A stretch of 64,000 bases of DNA from Chloroflexota bacterium (GCA_021795965.1 JAJYOU010000001.1:118647-182646); one strand, 5' to 3'; counted from the first letter of the stretch, positions 8,065-17,385 are shown. Numbers and translations are program-made. The notes: a model not told the origin generated them from the sequence alone.

Positions 8065-9456
8065 GTGATTGCGATTTTCAGAAAAATTCTGGTTTTAATT
8101 TTACTTTTTTTCCTCGTGCTGCTGCCTGTAGTGGGAACAGGATTGACCGCGCTCGCCCTCGTTAAATCCGCAAAAAGCGAAGCGGATATTTCACGATTAT
8201 ATGAAAAGTCTGCCCTGCTGCTATGGTGGCAACCCAATTTATATGAACAAGCCGGGCTGCACGCTTTGGATGATCCGCAGCGCGAAATAAGCCTGCTCGA
8301 AATTGCCAGCCGTAACTACGGACTGAGTGCTGCGGGTGAGCTGGCTCTGGGTAAGGCTTACCTGTCTGTGGGGAAAACAAACCAGGCAATTCAAATTTGG
8401 GAAAAAATGGTTTTGGATGGCAAAGTCATCCCGGAAGTTGCGCAGGAGTTGGCTGGAATTTACCGCTCGAGCAACAAGCTGGAGGATGAAAAAAGGATTT
8501 TAGCCGCCTGGTTGAAGGCATCTGCCAACGATCCGGCTGCCAATGAACGCCTGGGGACGATCCTGGCAGCGGAAGCAACTCCGCACGCAGTTGATTTATT
8601 AAAAAACGCGGCAGAGCGCTCGGGAGCTGCGAAACAAAGAACGAGCAGGTTGATCGAAATTCTTGAGAAAGACGCAGCGGATCCGGGTTTTGAGCTGACC
8701 GAAATCGGGCAGGCGCTGGCAAACTTGAACGAATGGCAGCTGGCAGAGAACGCCGTGACAAAAGCGGTGTCTGTCAAACCTGATTACCCGGAAGCCTGGG
8801 CATGGCTTGGGGTAATTCGACAGCATAATCAACAGCCAGGCGCGCAGGCGGCACTCGAAAAAGCAGAGAGGTTGAATCCCAATTCTGCCGGGATCCATGC
8901 GCTTTTTGGAACTTATTGGCTGGTGGAAAATAACCCGGTTAATGCCAGCGAGCAGTATCAGCGGGCAACCGATCTGGAACCTAGCAACCCAGCCTGGTGG
9001 GCGGGACTTGGAAGCGCTGAAACGAAAATCAACCTGGCGAAAGCCTTGACGGACTACACCAATGCCGTGCATCTCGCACCTGACCAGGCAATTTACTGGT
9101 ATGACCTGGCTTCTTTTTGTGTGGAAAACAGTTCGTACATGGAAGATTATGGCTTGAAAGCAGCCTTGTATGCTTATGCACTCGAACCAAAAAACATTTT
9201 ATATATAGAAATGCTAGGCCGAATTCAAATGGAGCTCGGAAATTATCCCGAAGCAGAGGTGATGCTCCGGAAAGCGATGGAGATGAACCAAGCTCAGGAT
9301 CTGAAACCGATGCTTCAATTTGAAATGGGTCTGCTGTATTTGAGGGAGAATCAAATGCTCAAAGCGAGAAATATGCTGGATGAAGTGATCTTAAGCGATC
9401 CAAATGGGGTTTACGGCAAACAGGCTCAAAAACTGAAGGAAAGATATTTACCGTAA
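8065..9456 (+). CDS. TPR-repeat protein with N-terminal membrane anchor
   Basis: The 463-residue protein starts with a hydrophobic segment (about 5-32, ILVLILLFFLVLLPVVGTGLTALALV), which is an uncleaved anchor or signal peptide. Helical repeats of the TPR type follow, for example ALGKAYLSVGKTNQAIQIWEKMV, AWLGVIRQHNQQPGAQAALEKAERLNP and MLGRIQMELGNYPEAEVMLRKAMEMN. TPRs are protein-interaction scaffolds, and no enzymatic domain is seen. The GTG start is chosen because a -10 box lies 6 nt before it and no later start has a better ribosome binding site. The lipoprotein gene 30 bp downstream has its own -10-like site. Confidence 0.85.
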   Translation: MIAIFRKILVLILLFFLVLLPVVGTGLTALALVKSAKSEADISRLYEKSALLLWWQPNLYEQAGLHALDDPQREISLLEIASRNYGLSAAGELALGKAYLSVGKTNQAIQIWEKMVLDGKVIPEVAQELAGIYRSSNKLEDEKRILAAWLKASANDPAANERLGTILAAEATPHAVDLLKNAAERSGAAKQRTSRLIEILEKDAADPGFELTEIGQALANLNEWQLAENAVTKAVSVKPDYPEAWAWLGVIRQHNQQPGAQAALEKAERLNPNSAGIHALFGTYWLVENNPVNASEQYQRATDLEPSNPAWWAGLGSAETKINLAKALTDYTNAVHLAPDQAIYWYDLASFCVENSSYMEDYGLKAALYAYALEPKNILYIEMLGRIQMELGNYPEAEVMLRKAMEMNQAQDLKPMLQFEMGLLYLRENQMLKARNMLDEVILSDPNGVYGKQAQKLKERYLP

Positions 9457-9471
9457 ATCTCAAAAATTGAG

Positions 9472-9477
9472 TACAAT
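9472..9477 (+). promoter_or_regulatory. -10-like element before the lipoprotein gene
   Basis: TACAAT lies 9 nt before the GTG start of the next gene, with no Shine-Dalgarno sequence in between. This resembles the leaderless arrangement seen elsewhere in the window, though the spacing is slightly longer. Confidence 0.4.
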
Positions 9478-9486
9478 TAACTTATT

Positions 9487-10128
9487 GTGAAACGATTAAT
9501 CTACCTCTCTGTTTTCTTGTTTTTGTCCGCTCTGGCGTGCAGCACCACCAGCATTGCGGCAAGCCTGGTACCTTCAGGGGGCGTGCTGTACCAGGATTAT
9601 TTCAGCGATCCCAAGAGCGGCTGGGGTGAGATGAATAAACCCGCTGGTCAGACGGGTTACATCAAAGACACGTATCACATTTTTGTAAACAAACCTGATA
9701 CCAATATCTGGACCCACCCTGGTAAAGATTATTCAGATGTTCGCCTGGAAGTGAGTTTACTGCCAGTTTCAGGGACCCTTTCAAATCGAATGGGGCTGAT
9801 TTGCCGATTGAAAGATGATAAAAACTTTTATTTCTTCGTGATCAGCGCCGACGGATTTTACGGCATTGGCAAGGTGAAAGCGGGTCAGGCGACCCTCCTG
9901 AGTGGATCGGAAATGCTGCCAAGCGAATCAATCCTGACCGGCAACCAGATCAACCAGGTTCGGGCAGATTGCGCCGGCGACAAGCTGTCATTTTATGCAA
10001 ACGGAAAATTGCTGGCTTCGGTCAACGATAAGGACTTTTCATCAGGCGATGTAGGTATCCTGGCTGGAACTTTCGATCTCCCGAACACTGACGTTTATTT
10101 TGACAATTTTGTTGCTTACAAACCCTGA
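9487..10128 (+). CDS. Lipoprotein with LamG/DUF1080-like jelly-roll fold
   Basis: The 213-residue product has a lipoprotein signal peptide with lipobox ALAC (Cys18). A single beta-rich domain follows, beginning LYQDYFSDPKSGWGE and ending in YFDNFVAYKP. Segments such as DVRLEVSLLP, GLICRLKDDKNFYFFVISADGFYGIGK and FYANGKLLASVNDKDF match the strand pattern of concanavalin-like (LamG or 3-keto-disaccharide hydrolase-like) domains, which often bind carbohydrate. No catalytic residues are assignable. It is outer-face exposed and of unknown role. Confidence 0.75.
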   Translation: MKRLIYLSVFLFLSALACSTTSIAASLVPSGGVLYQDYFSDPKSGWGEMNKPAGQTGYIKDTYHIFVNKPDTNIWTHPGKDYSDVRLEVSLLPVSGTLSNRMGLICRLKDDKNFYFFVISADGFYGIGKVKAGQATLLSGSEMLPSESILTGNQINQVRADCAGDKLSFYANGKLLASVNDKDFSSGDVGILAGTFDLPNTDVYFDNFVAYKP

Positions 10129-10214
10129 GCGGACCAAGAGCACCAGGTAAGAATTTTGACCGGCAAACGAACAAGAATTATCGAAAACATTAAACCAACC
10201 AGCCTGGATAGAAA

Positions 10215-11525
10215 ATGAAGATCTTCCTTGACATGGTTGGTTGTCGTTTAAACCAGGCTGAAATCGAAAAAATTGCGGGGGAATTTCGCGCCGAAAGTCA
10301 CAGCATTGTGGCGAGCGCTGCCGAAGCTGACCTGGTGGTAATCAATACCTGCGTGGTGACTGCCGAAGCAGCTTCAGATTCAAGGCAGAAAATTCGACAG
10401 GCGGGCAAAAAAGGCGCTCAGCAAATCCTTGTGACGGGCTGCTGGTCCACACTGCAACCGTCACTGGCAGCTGAACTGCCCAACGTGATCAAGGTCATTT
10501 CCAACGAGAAAAAAGACAGACTGGTGAGGGATTATTTAGGTCTCAGCCCAATAAACCGGCAGGATGCCTTTGCGGATCCATCAACCAGCAATATCGCTTT
10601 TGAACATGAACCCATCTCGAGGGAAAGGCTGCCTGGTTTAAGGGGCAGGACACGGGCATTTATCAAGGTTCAGGACGGCTGTGATAATACCTGCACCTTT
10701 TGCATTACCACGATCGCGAGGGGTGCGGGTCAATCCCGCGGGGAATTGGATGTATTGGAAGATATTCAAGCGGCGTGGCTGGGCGGCGCAAAAGAGGTCG
10801 TGCTGACGGGGGTGCATCTTGGTTCCTGGGGCAGGGAGCAAAATCAACATCTTAAAAAACTGATCAGCACCATTTTGGCTGAAACAGAAATCCCGCGCAT
10901 CAGGTTATCCTCGCTGGAACCCTGGGATTTGGACGCAGATTTTTTCGAACTGTGGCGCGATCAACGGCTGTGTGCTCACCTGCATTTACCTTTGCAATCT
11001 GGCAGCAACGCCACCTTGAAACGAATGCTAAGGAAAACCAGCGCCGAAAGCTTCCAAAATCTTGTCGAATCTGCGAGGGCAAGCATTCCCAATGTTGCCA
11101 TCAGCACGGATATCATCGCTGGGTTCCCGGGGGAAAGCGAGAAAGAATTTGCCGAAACCCTTGCATTCGTGGAGAAGATGAAATTTGCCGGCGGACACGT
11201 CTTTACCTATTCCCCACGACCTGGAACAGCGGCAGCTCGAATGCGGGATCAAATTCCAAACCCGCTGCGCAGGGAAAGAAGTCATTTACTGGGTGCAGTC
11301 CTGCAGAAATCCTCCGAAGAATTTCGGACCAGCCAGATTGACCAGGTTCAGAATGTGCTCTGGGAGGGGTCTTCGGCTTTGTCTGAAGACGGCTGGAAAC
11401 TCGAGGGACTGAGCGACAATTATGTGCGCGTCTATGCGCAATCCCCCCAACCGCGCTGGAACGAGATCGACCAAGTGAAATTGACCGGCTTGAAAGACGG
11501 CGGAATGAGCGGGATCATACTCTGA
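10215..11525 (+). CDS. mtaB: tRNA t6A37 methylthiotransferase (MtaB)
   Basis: MtaB is a radical-SAM enzyme that adds a methylthio group to t6A37 of ANN-decoding tRNAs. The 436-residue protein has the N-terminal UPF0004 domain (about 1-125, with cysteines in VINTCVVT and VTGCW). The radical-SAM domain follows, with the CxxxCxxC motif in GCDNTCTFC (about residues 155-163), and then a C-terminal TRAM-like region (about 375-435). The motif and length separate MtaB from MiaB and RimO only moderately well. The gene is 86 bp after the lipoprotein gene. A TTGACC at 10156 could be part of a weak promoter, but no convincing -10 is seen. Confidence 0.88.
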   Translation: MKIFLDMVGCRLNQAEIEKIAGEFRAESHSIVASAAEADLVVINTCVVTAEAASDSRQKIRQAGKKGAQQILVTGCWSTLQPSLAAELPNVIKVISNEKKDRLVRDYLGLSPINRQDAFADPSTSNIAFEHEPISRERLPGLRGRTRAFIKVQDGCDNTCTFCITTIARGAGQSRGELDVLEDIQAAWLGGAKEVVLTGVHLGSWGREQNQHLKKLISTILAETEIPRIRLSSLEPWDLDADFFELWRDQRLCAHLHLPLQSGSNATLKRMLRKTSAESFQNLVESARASIPNVAISTDIIAGFPGESEKEFAETLAFVEKMKFAGGHVFTYSPRPGTAAARMRDQIPNPLRRERSHLLGAVLQKSSEEFRTSQIDQVQNVLWEGSSALSEDGWKLEGLSDNYVRVYAQSPQPRWNEIDQVKLTGLKDGGMSGIIL

Positions 11526-11567
11526 AACAGCTCGAAGTAGATTGGAACCTCCACCTTTTTTCTGATA

Positions 11568-11573
11568 TACAAT
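11568..11573 (+). promoter_or_regulatory. -10 element giving a leaderless alcohol dehydrogenase mRNA
   Basis: TACAAT (within TATACAAT) ends exactly 6 nt before the ATG at 11580, with no room for a Shine-Dalgarno sequence. This is the same geometry as at 8053, 26277, 43063 and 43104. Confidence 0.6.
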
Positions 11574-11579
11574 TAAATC

Positions 11580-12605
11580 ATGATCACTTACCGCGTCCAT
11601 TCGGCAGCTCCAATCCAGAGTTTTCCCCTGGTTCGGGAGGAATTAAAGGATCCCCAGCCTGGCCCGGGACAGGTGCGGATCAAAGTGGCGTTCTGCGGGG
11701 TTTGCCACACAGATCTGCACATTGCTGAAGGAGATATCCACCCGCCCCACCTGCCGGTCACTCCAGGGCATCAGATCACCGGTAGAATCGATGCCATCCA
11801 TCCGAAGGACATCTCCAACCCTGGACACCCGGGTCGAAATGAATTGAAAATTGGGCAAAGGGTGGGGCTGCCCTGGCTGTATTCCACCTGCGGGAAATGC
11901 GATTATTGCAAGCGGGGGCTGGAAAATTTGTGCCCGGAAGCAAAATTTACCGGGTTCAGCGTGGACGGTGGTTTTGGTGAGTTTGTCATTGCTGACGCGG
12001 ATTTTGTGCTGCCGCTGCCGGATGAAATTTCAGATATTCAAGCTGCGCCGTTATTGTGCGCAGGCATCGTGGGTTACCGTGCGCTCAAAAAAGCGGAAAT
12101 TCGTCCGGGCAACAACGTGGGATTATTCGGATTTGGCGCCAGCGCACATCTTTCCATTCAAGTTCTGAATTTTTGGGGATGCAGGACATCAGTATTTACC
12201 CGTTCCCGTGCACACCAGAAACATGCCCTGGAGCTGGGTGCGGTTTGGGCAGGGGACGCCGGGGAAGAACCGCCCGCCCCACTCGACCAGGCAGTTATTT
12301 ATGCACCCAGCGGCGCATTGACGCTGCGGGCTTTGGAATTATTGAAACCCGGTGGAACTGCCGCCATCAACGCAATCCATATGAGCGATATTCCGTCTTT
12401 TCCATATGAAAAAATTTACGGCGAACGGACCTTGAGATCTGTCGCGAATGCCACCTACCAGGACGGACAGGAGTTTCTTAGCCTGGCGCTCTCGGCAGGA
12501 ATTAAATCGACCGTGACCGAATATCCACTGGACAAAGTCAACGAAGCCCTGCAGGATTTAAAAGCCAGCCGGATTAATGGAGAAGCTGTCCTAAAAGTTC
12601 GTTGA
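11580..12605 (+). CDS. Zinc-dependent alcohol dehydrogenase (MDR family)
   Basis: The 341-residue protein is a medium-chain dehydrogenase/reductase. The catalytic zinc site is seen as GVCHTDLH (Cys and Asp) and PGHQITG, with Gln where many members have Glu. The structural zinc site is CGKCDYCKRGLENLC (four Cys). The GROES-like domain covers about 1-150. A Rossmann domain follows with GLFGFGASAHL in place of the classical GxGGxG. Family members oxidise alcohols or reduce aldehydes with NAD(P)(H), and the substrate cannot be inferred. It precedes folD by 79 bp on the same strand. Confidence 0.88.
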   Translation: MITYRVHSAAPIQSFPLVREELKDPQPGPGQVRIKVAFCGVCHTDLHIAEGDIHPPHLPVTPGHQITGRIDAIHPKDISNPGHPGRNELKIGQRVGLPWLYSTCGKCDYCKRGLENLCPEAKFTGFSVDGGFGEFVIADADFVLPLPDEISDIQAAPLLCAGIVGYRALKKAEIRPGNNVGLFGFGASAHLSIQVLNFWGCRTSVFTRSRAHQKHALELGAVWAGDAGEEPPAPLDQAVIYAPSGALTLRALELLKPGGTAAINAIHMSDIPSFPYEKIYGERTLRSVANATYQDGQEFLSLALSAGIKSTVTEYPLDKVNEALQDLKASRINGEAVLKVR

Positions 12606-12638
12606 CATTCATCACTATAAATGAAAAATCCCCCGCTA

Positions 12639-12644
12639 TATAAT
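12639..12644 (+). promoter_or_regulatory. -10 element of folD
   Basis: A perfect TATAAT lies 40 nt before ATG 12685. The earliest ATG of the frame (12643) overlaps this box, so it would not be on the transcript. This argues for a downstream folD start. A GTG at 12652, 7 nt after the box, is a possible leaderless alternative. Confidence 0.5.
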
Positions 12645-12684
12645 GATTCTGGTGAGCATGACAGAACCGAAAATGGAGAAAATT

Positions 12685-13566
12685 ATGACCGCACAAATCA
12701 TTGACGGGAAATTAATTGCTGCACAAGTACGCGAAAATGTCGCCGCCGAGGTTGCAAAACGAACTGCAGAGGGAAAGGCCAAACCAGTGCTGGCAACTGT
12801 GCTGATAGGCGACCGGGTTGACTCGGCTGCTTATGTCAGCGCCAAGGGCAAAGCCTGCCTTGAATTGGGAATGGGTTCAATCAATCAGCATTTGCCGGCG
12901 GACATTTCTCAGGAAGAACTGGAAAAAGTGATCCGTGATCTCAACGCGGACCCGGCTGTAAACGGAATCCTGGTGCAGCTGCCGCTTCCTGAACATTTGA
13001 ATGAAGAGCGCGTGCTTCAATTGATCAGCATTGAGAAAGATGTGGATGGTTTTTCACCCATCAATATCGGACGCCTTGCACAAAAAGGGCGGGAACCAGT
13101 CTTTGTGCCATGCACGCCTGGAGGCTGTATTTATCTTTTGGAGCAGGCAGGTGTAAAAATTGAAGGCGCCAACGCAGTCGTGCTGGGGCGATCGAACATC
13201 GTGGGAATGCCGGCTGCCCTGCTCCTGATTGGAAAAAACGCAACGGTCACCGTTTGTCATTCCCGCACGAAAAACCTTGAATCCGTTGTGCGACAGGCAG
13301 ATATCCTGATCGCTGCAATTGGAAAAACCCAAATGGTCAGGGGGAGTTGGATCAAACCCGGCGCAGCCGTGATCGACGTTGGGATCAACTCAATCCCGGA
13401 CGCAAGCAAAAAGAGCGGTCACCGACTGGTGGGCGATGTGAATTTTGATGAGGCGAAAGAAGTAGCCGGTTTTATCACACCGGTACCGGGTGGAGTAGGC
13501 CCGATGACGATTGCCATGCTCATGAAAAATACGCTGCGAGCTGCCCAAATCCAGCAGGGAGAATAA
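12685..13566 (+). CDS. folD: Bifunctional methylenetetrahydrofolate dehydrogenase/cyclohydrolase
   Basis: FolD interconverts 5,10-methylene-, methenyl- and 10-formyl-THF in cytoplasmic one-carbon metabolism. The chosen start gives 293 residues, beginning MTAQIIDGKLIAAQVR as in typical FolD. Key features are the YVSAKGKAC catalytic Tyr/Lys, NGILVQLPLPEH, the KDVDGF motif, the Rossmann segment VVLGRSNIVGMP, and PVPGGVGPMTIAML near the end. The start at 12685 is preferred because GGAG lies 8 nt before it and the family begins there. The frame is open back to 12643. A strong terminator follows. Confidence 0.96.
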   Translation: MTAQIIDGKLIAAQVRENVAAEVAKRTAEGKAKPVLATVLIGDRVDSAAYVSAKGKACLELGMGSINQHLPADISQEELEKVIRDLNADPAVNGILVQLPLPEHLNEERVLQLISIEKDVDGFSPINIGRLAQKGREPVFVPCTPGGCIYLLEQAGVKIEGANAVVLGRSNIVGMPAALLLIGKNATVTVCHSRTKNLESVVRQADILIAAIGKTQMVRGSWIKPGAAVIDVGINSIPDASKKSGHRLVGDVNFDEAKEVAGFITPVPGGVGPMTIAMLMKNTLRAAQIQQGE

Positions 13567-13596
13567 TTTTCATCACACCAAGATTTTCAACTGATT

Positions 13597-13637
13597 TCCT
13601 GCCCCTCTCGAGATTGATTTGAAGGGGCAGGATTTTT
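13597..13637 (+). terminator. Intrinsic terminator after folD
   Basis: A perfect 10-bp stem (TCCTGCCCCT/AGGGGCAGGA) with a 16-nt loop is followed by five T residues, 30 bp after the folD stop. Confidence 0.88.
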
Positions 13638-13961
13638 CCTGATTGAACTTGAGCTGAAGACGATTAAATTCGGCAGAATTTCCAACGAAAAAGGTTTCGT
13701 TTGGTTGGAAACCAACATGAACAATTTTTGGCAAGCAGATTGGAAGCGAATGTATCCAAGGCTGGTTCCGTGCTGCAAAAGAACGCGATTGGGTGTTCGA
13801 TACCAGTTTTTCGGGTAAAATTTTCCAGATCGGTTAACCTGGAGAATCCGTTTACTGTTAAAACCTGTTGGACTTTTTAACGCATTGATTGGATATTTTC
13901 AAGCCAGGAATTTTACGGCAGCTCTGGACTCAAAACTGGCAGGAACCAAAAAGGAAAATGG
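13638..13961 (+). other. Intergenic region upstream of iorAB, no convincing gene
   Basis: These 324 bp lie between the folD terminator and iorAB. Only very short ORFs occur, for example a 33-codon one at 13717-13818, and none is convincing. A nested inverted repeat at 13680-13710 (TTCCAA outer and CGAAA/TTTCG inner arms) could fold as a hairpin. A promoter for iorAB must lie here, but no clear -35/-10 pair stands out. No known riboswitch was recognised. Confidence 0.4.
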
Positions 13962-16484
13962 ATGAAAAACGATTTTAGAGATTTATGTGAAGCTCCGGCA
14001 GGACAGGCAGAAGTCTTACAGGGAAATATCGCTTTTGCTTCGGGTTGTGTTCGAGGCGGCATTCATGCTGCGGATGGTTACCCGGGAACACCCAGCACAG
14101 AAGTCATTGACCGGGGTCTCTCAAAGGTCCAGGATTTAATCACAGTTGGTTGGTCGGTTAACGAAGCGGTGGCGTCGGGGGTTGGTCATGGACATTCCCT
14201 GGCGGGACGCGACTGCGTGATCACGATGAAAATCCCTGGGCTATTCCAGGCAGGAGACATTTTCTCGAGCGGCGCCTCATTCATCCAGCCGCGTGGAGCG
14301 TTGATCTATTACGTCGCGAGTGATTTCACACCCAGCTCGACCCAGCACACCATTGATCCGCGATATTTCTTCAAAAGCTGCTTTGTACCGGTCTTTGAGC
14401 CCAGAAATCACCAGGAAATGCATGAATCTGCGGCGCTGGCGGTCGAAATTTCGCGCAAATACAAAACACAAATGGTGATCATGCCCAACGGCGGATTGTG
14501 TCACAGCGAGGGTTTGATCCACCTGATGCCGCAGCAAAAACGCGAACCGGTAGAGATGCCTGAGAGCCTAAAATCCTTCAACGTACTGCCGGGTATCGCG
14601 CGGAAGAATTACGATAACATGCTGGTGGAACGCATGCCAGCCCTGGTTGAAATGGTGGAAAGTAGCCCCCTCAATAAATGGGAGAAAGATGCGAGCTCGA
14701 AAAAAGGGAAAAGAAACGGTGTGATCACTTATGGCGTGAGCGACCTGTATGTGCGGGAGGTTCAAAAATCATTTCATGCCGATTTTGACATCCTCTCACT
14801 GGCTTTTAGCAACCCCTTACCCATCAAGCTGATCCGGGAATTTTGCAAATCAATCGATGGAACCCTTTTTGTGATTGAAGACGGTTATCGATACCTGCAG
14901 GAAACCATCGAAAACATGGGTTTTGATGTTGCTGGCAAGGAGCCTTTCAGCAACGTGACGGAATGGAGCCCGGCGCTGATTGCCGAAAAAATGGGCTTGG
15001 TCACAAAACAAGCCGAAGCAGCGAGCGCTGCAGTTAATCGCCCGCCTGTCATTTGTCCAGGCTGCCCATACCGGCTGATCGCAGGTGAAATTTCCCTCTT
15101 AAGAAAGAAAAAGATGCTGGATGCAGTCTTCGGAGACATTGGCTGCAACACTTTGTTGTACTTTATGAACGCACTGGACACAGGCCTCGCCATGGGGGCG
15201 AGTGAAGCTGAAAGAACCGGCTATATCCTCTCCCGCCCAGAAGAGGCAGGCCGCTGCATCAGCGTGGTGGGAGATGGAACCGAATGTCACAGCGGCATGG
15301 ATGCCACCCGCAATACGGTTTATCGCAACATCCCGGGGGTAAAAATCATCCTCGACAATTCGTGGGCAGCCATGACTGGCGGTCAACCATCCCCTACTTC
15401 ACCTGCGAACCTGGCTGGTGAGAGCATGCAATTCAGCCTGACGGACTCGCTCAAAGCACATGGAGCCAACGTGTTGACGGTTGGCGCTTATGAAAAGAAA
15501 AACATCCGGCAGGCACTTAAAACTGCGCTGGCTGAAGCAAACAAGGGAATATTCACCACGCTGGTGGTCAGCCAAGGTTCATGCGTCCAGATGATTCCGT
15601 CCAGCACACAACGTGTAAAAGTGGACCCGCTTGACTGCACAAAATGCAACGCCTGCCTGATCTGCCCGGGACTTGAACTGGATGAAAACGGCATCCCGGT
15701 GGTCACCAATCTTTGCACCGGGTGCGGCGGGTCGAATCCTACCTGCGTCCAATCCTGCCCGACGAACGTGTTAAAAATCGTCGATCTGGCTGACATCCAA
15801 ACCGGGAACCAAGCCAAAATTTCGGAGGCGCCCGCTGAAATTATTCTGCCAACGTTCGAAAGAAATAAGCTGCCTGCGAAACTATCGATCGCCATTCGCG
15901 GAGTTGGCGGACAGGGAAATTTGTTTTTCGGCAGCATCATGTCGCGGCTGGCTTTCCTGGCGGGTTATGCCGACACCAATATCCTTAAAGGTGAAACTCA
16001 TGGCATGGCGCAGATGGGTGGACCCGTGATCAGCACGTTCAGCTGCGGGGATGTGACCAGCCCGGTACTGCTGCCCGGCAGCGCCGATTGCCTGATCGCG
16101 ATGGAAAAAGGTGAAGTGTTGCGCCCGGGTTTCCTGGAGATGTTAAAACCTGAGGGCACTTTGATCCTCGCCAGTACCAAAATCATCCCGCCGGAACTGC
16201 CGCCAATTCAATACCCGGGCGATGAAGAAATTCAGAGGCACCTTTTAGGCTGCAGGGTGATTGAAGTGGATGCCCTGGCAAAAGCCCTGGAACTGGGGGA
16301 TGCGAGCGGGCGGACTGCCAATGTGATCATGATGGGGATTCTGAGCAGCTTATCGCCTTTCAACCAACTCCCGCTTGAACTTTGGCTAAGGGCTCTCCAG
16401 GATGCCAATCCAAAGAAATCCGTCTGGTCGGCAAATTATGCTGCCTTCCAAGCTGGCAGGCAACTTGCTTTAATTAACGCTTGA
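13962..16484 (+). CDS. Indolepyruvate ferredoxin oxidoreductase, alpha-beta fusion
   Basis: The 840-residue protein joins IorA and IorB in one chain. Residues about 20-200 form the PFOR-type pyrimidine domain (GYPGTPSTEV). Residues about 350-530 form the TPP-binding domain (FGDIGCNTLLY, VVGDGTECHSGMDA, LDNSWAAMTGGQ). Residues about 545-600 form a ferredoxin segment with CTKCNACLICP and CTGCGGSNPTCVQSCP; these Cys spacings are slightly unusual. Residues about 635-835 form the gamma (IorB) domain (IRGVGGQGN, GETHGMAQMGG). The enzyme oxidatively decarboxylates aryl pyruvates to aryl-acetyl-CoA, reducing ferredoxin, in anaerobic amino acid catabolism. The B3/B4-domain gene follows after 19 bp. 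Confidence 0.88.
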   Translation: MKNDFRDLCEAPAGQAEVLQGNIAFASGCVRGGIHAADGYPGTPSTEVIDRGLSKVQDLITVGWSVNEAVASGVGHGHSLAGRDCVITMKIPGLFQAGDIFSSGASFIQPRGALIYYVASDFTPSSTQHTIDPRYFFKSCFVPVFEPRNHQEMHESAALAVEISRKYKTQMVIMPNGGLCHSEGLIHLMPQQKREPVEMPESLKSFNVLPGIARKNYDNMLVERMPALVEMVESSPLNKWEKDASSKKGKRNGVITYGVSDLYVREVQKSFHADFDILSLAFSNPLPIKLIREFCKSIDGTLFVIEDGYRYLQETIENMGFDVAGKEPFSNVTEWSPALIAEKMGLVTKQAEAASAAVNRPPVICPGCPYRLIAGEISLLRKKKMLDAVFGDIGCNTLLYFMNALDTGLAMGASEAERTGYILSRPEEAGRCISVVGDGTECHSGMDATRNTVYRNIPGVKIILDNSWAAMTGGQPSPTSPANLAGESMQFSLTDSLKAHGANVLTVGAYEKKNIRQALKTALAEANKGIFTTLVVSQGSCVQMIPSSTQRVKVDPLDCTKCNACLICPGLELDENGIPVVTNLCTGCGGSNPTCVQSCPTNVLKIVDLADIQTGNQAKISEAPAEIILPTFERNKLPAKLSIAIRGVGGQGNLFFGSIMSRLAFLAGYADTNILKGETHGMAQMGGPVISTFSCGDVTSPVLLPGSADCLIAMEKGEVLRPGFLEMLKPEGTLILASTKIIPPELPPIQYPGDEEIQRHLLGCRVIEVDALAKALELGDASGRTANVIMMGILSSLSPFNQLPLELWLRALQDANPKKSVWSANYAAFQAGRQLALINA

Positions 16485-16503
16485 TCAGGAAGCGTGATAA
16501 AAA

Positions 16504-17205
16504 ATGGATGTAAAGATCGCAAAGGAAGTTTTTGAAAAATTCCCTGGCTACCGGCGCGGGCTTGTGATCGCGTATGAAATCGACAACTCGCGGACAGCGC
16601 CCGATTTGATCAAAGAGCTGCGGGAAGCCGAGGAACATCTTCGAAAATCTTTAAAGCCAGAAACCTTCATCAGTGAGCCCAAAATATCGGTCTGGCGGGA
16701 AGCATACCGAGCGATTGGGATCAAGCCTGGTGATTTTAGACCGTCGATGGATGCGCTGGTGAGACGGGTGCTGAAAAATGATCCCCTACCCAGCATAAAT
16801 CCCGTTGTCGACCTGGGCAACCTGGAATCCATCCGCCATATCGTCCCAATCGGAGCGCATGCGATTGATGTTTTAAAGGGAGATATGGAGCTGAGGCTTG
16901 CAAGCGGAAGTGAAATTTTCGAAGCCTTTGGGTCGGAGATCAGCGAAAACCCGAACCCGGGCGAGATCATTTTCGTGGAAGGCAAAACGGTGCTGACCCG
17001 GCGCTGGACCTGGAGGCAAGCCAAGCACACCCTGGTGCTGCCCTCGTCCAGCGCGGTGGAATTTAATATCGATGCAATGTCGATCGTGAGCGATGCAGAG
17101 GTTGAAGAAATCTGCGAAGACATCGGCAGGCTGGTTATCCGTAATTGCGGCGGAAAAATCAAAACCGGTATTTTAAGCCAGTCAGAGCCAAGCCTGAGCA
17201 TGTAA
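16504..17205 (+). CDS. B3/B4 tRNA-binding-domain protein
   Basis: The 233-residue protein matches the stand-alone B3/B4 domain found in the beta subunit of phenylalanyl-tRNA synthetase, where it edits mischarged Tyr-tRNA. Supporting segments are VWREAYRAIGIKPGDFRPSMDALVRR, NPVVDLGNLESIRHIVPIGAHAID, and the late GEIIFVEGKTVLTRRWTWRQAKHT. Stand-alone copies are common but their function is unsettled. It may be a trans-editing or amino-acid-binding factor. It is 19 bp after iorAB and likely co-transcribed, which hints at aromatic amino acid metabolism, but this is inference. Confidence 0.82.
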   Translation: MDVKIAKEVFEKFPGYRRGLVIAYEIDNSRTAPDLIKELREAEEHLRKSLKPETFISEPKISVWREAYRAIGIKPGDFRPSMDALVRRVLKNDPLPSINPVVDLGNLESIRHIVPIGAHAIDVLKGDMELRLASGSEIFEAFGSEISENPNPGEIIFVEGKTVLTRRWTWRQAKHTLVLPSSSAVEFNIDAMSIVSDAEVEEICEDIGRLVIRNCGGKIKTGILSQSEPSLSM

Positions 17206-17372
17206 TATTTTTCCACTCAACACCTGATATTCTAATCAAACCGCCCTCTTCTAACCCGGAATATTTCAAAACTTGGATTTCAAAATACCAACACCTCGAT
17301 TAGAATCACCCCATTATTTTTATACAGTAAAATAGCCGGAAGAAAAACATTTAACGCCTGCTCGTGGAATAT

Positions 17373-17385
17373 CGTCAATTTGACG
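17373..17385. promoter_or_regulatory. 13-bp palindrome upstream of terC
   Basis: CGTCAA-T-TTGACG is a perfect 6-1-6 palindrome, 30 bp before the terC ATG. It could be a small operator. TTGACG could also be read as a -35 hexamer, but no matching -10 exists. The 209-bp gap (17206-17414) shows no yybP-ykoY type motif. Confidence 0.3.

Noticed and set aside
13587..13818. Short ORFs between folD and iorAB
   Set aside because: They overlap the folD terminator or lack a ribosome binding site and motifs.
16548..17216. Minus-strand ORF opposite the B3/B4-domain gene
   Set aside because: The plus-strand gene shows family motifs and operon spacing; the antisense ORF is Ser-rich and patternless.
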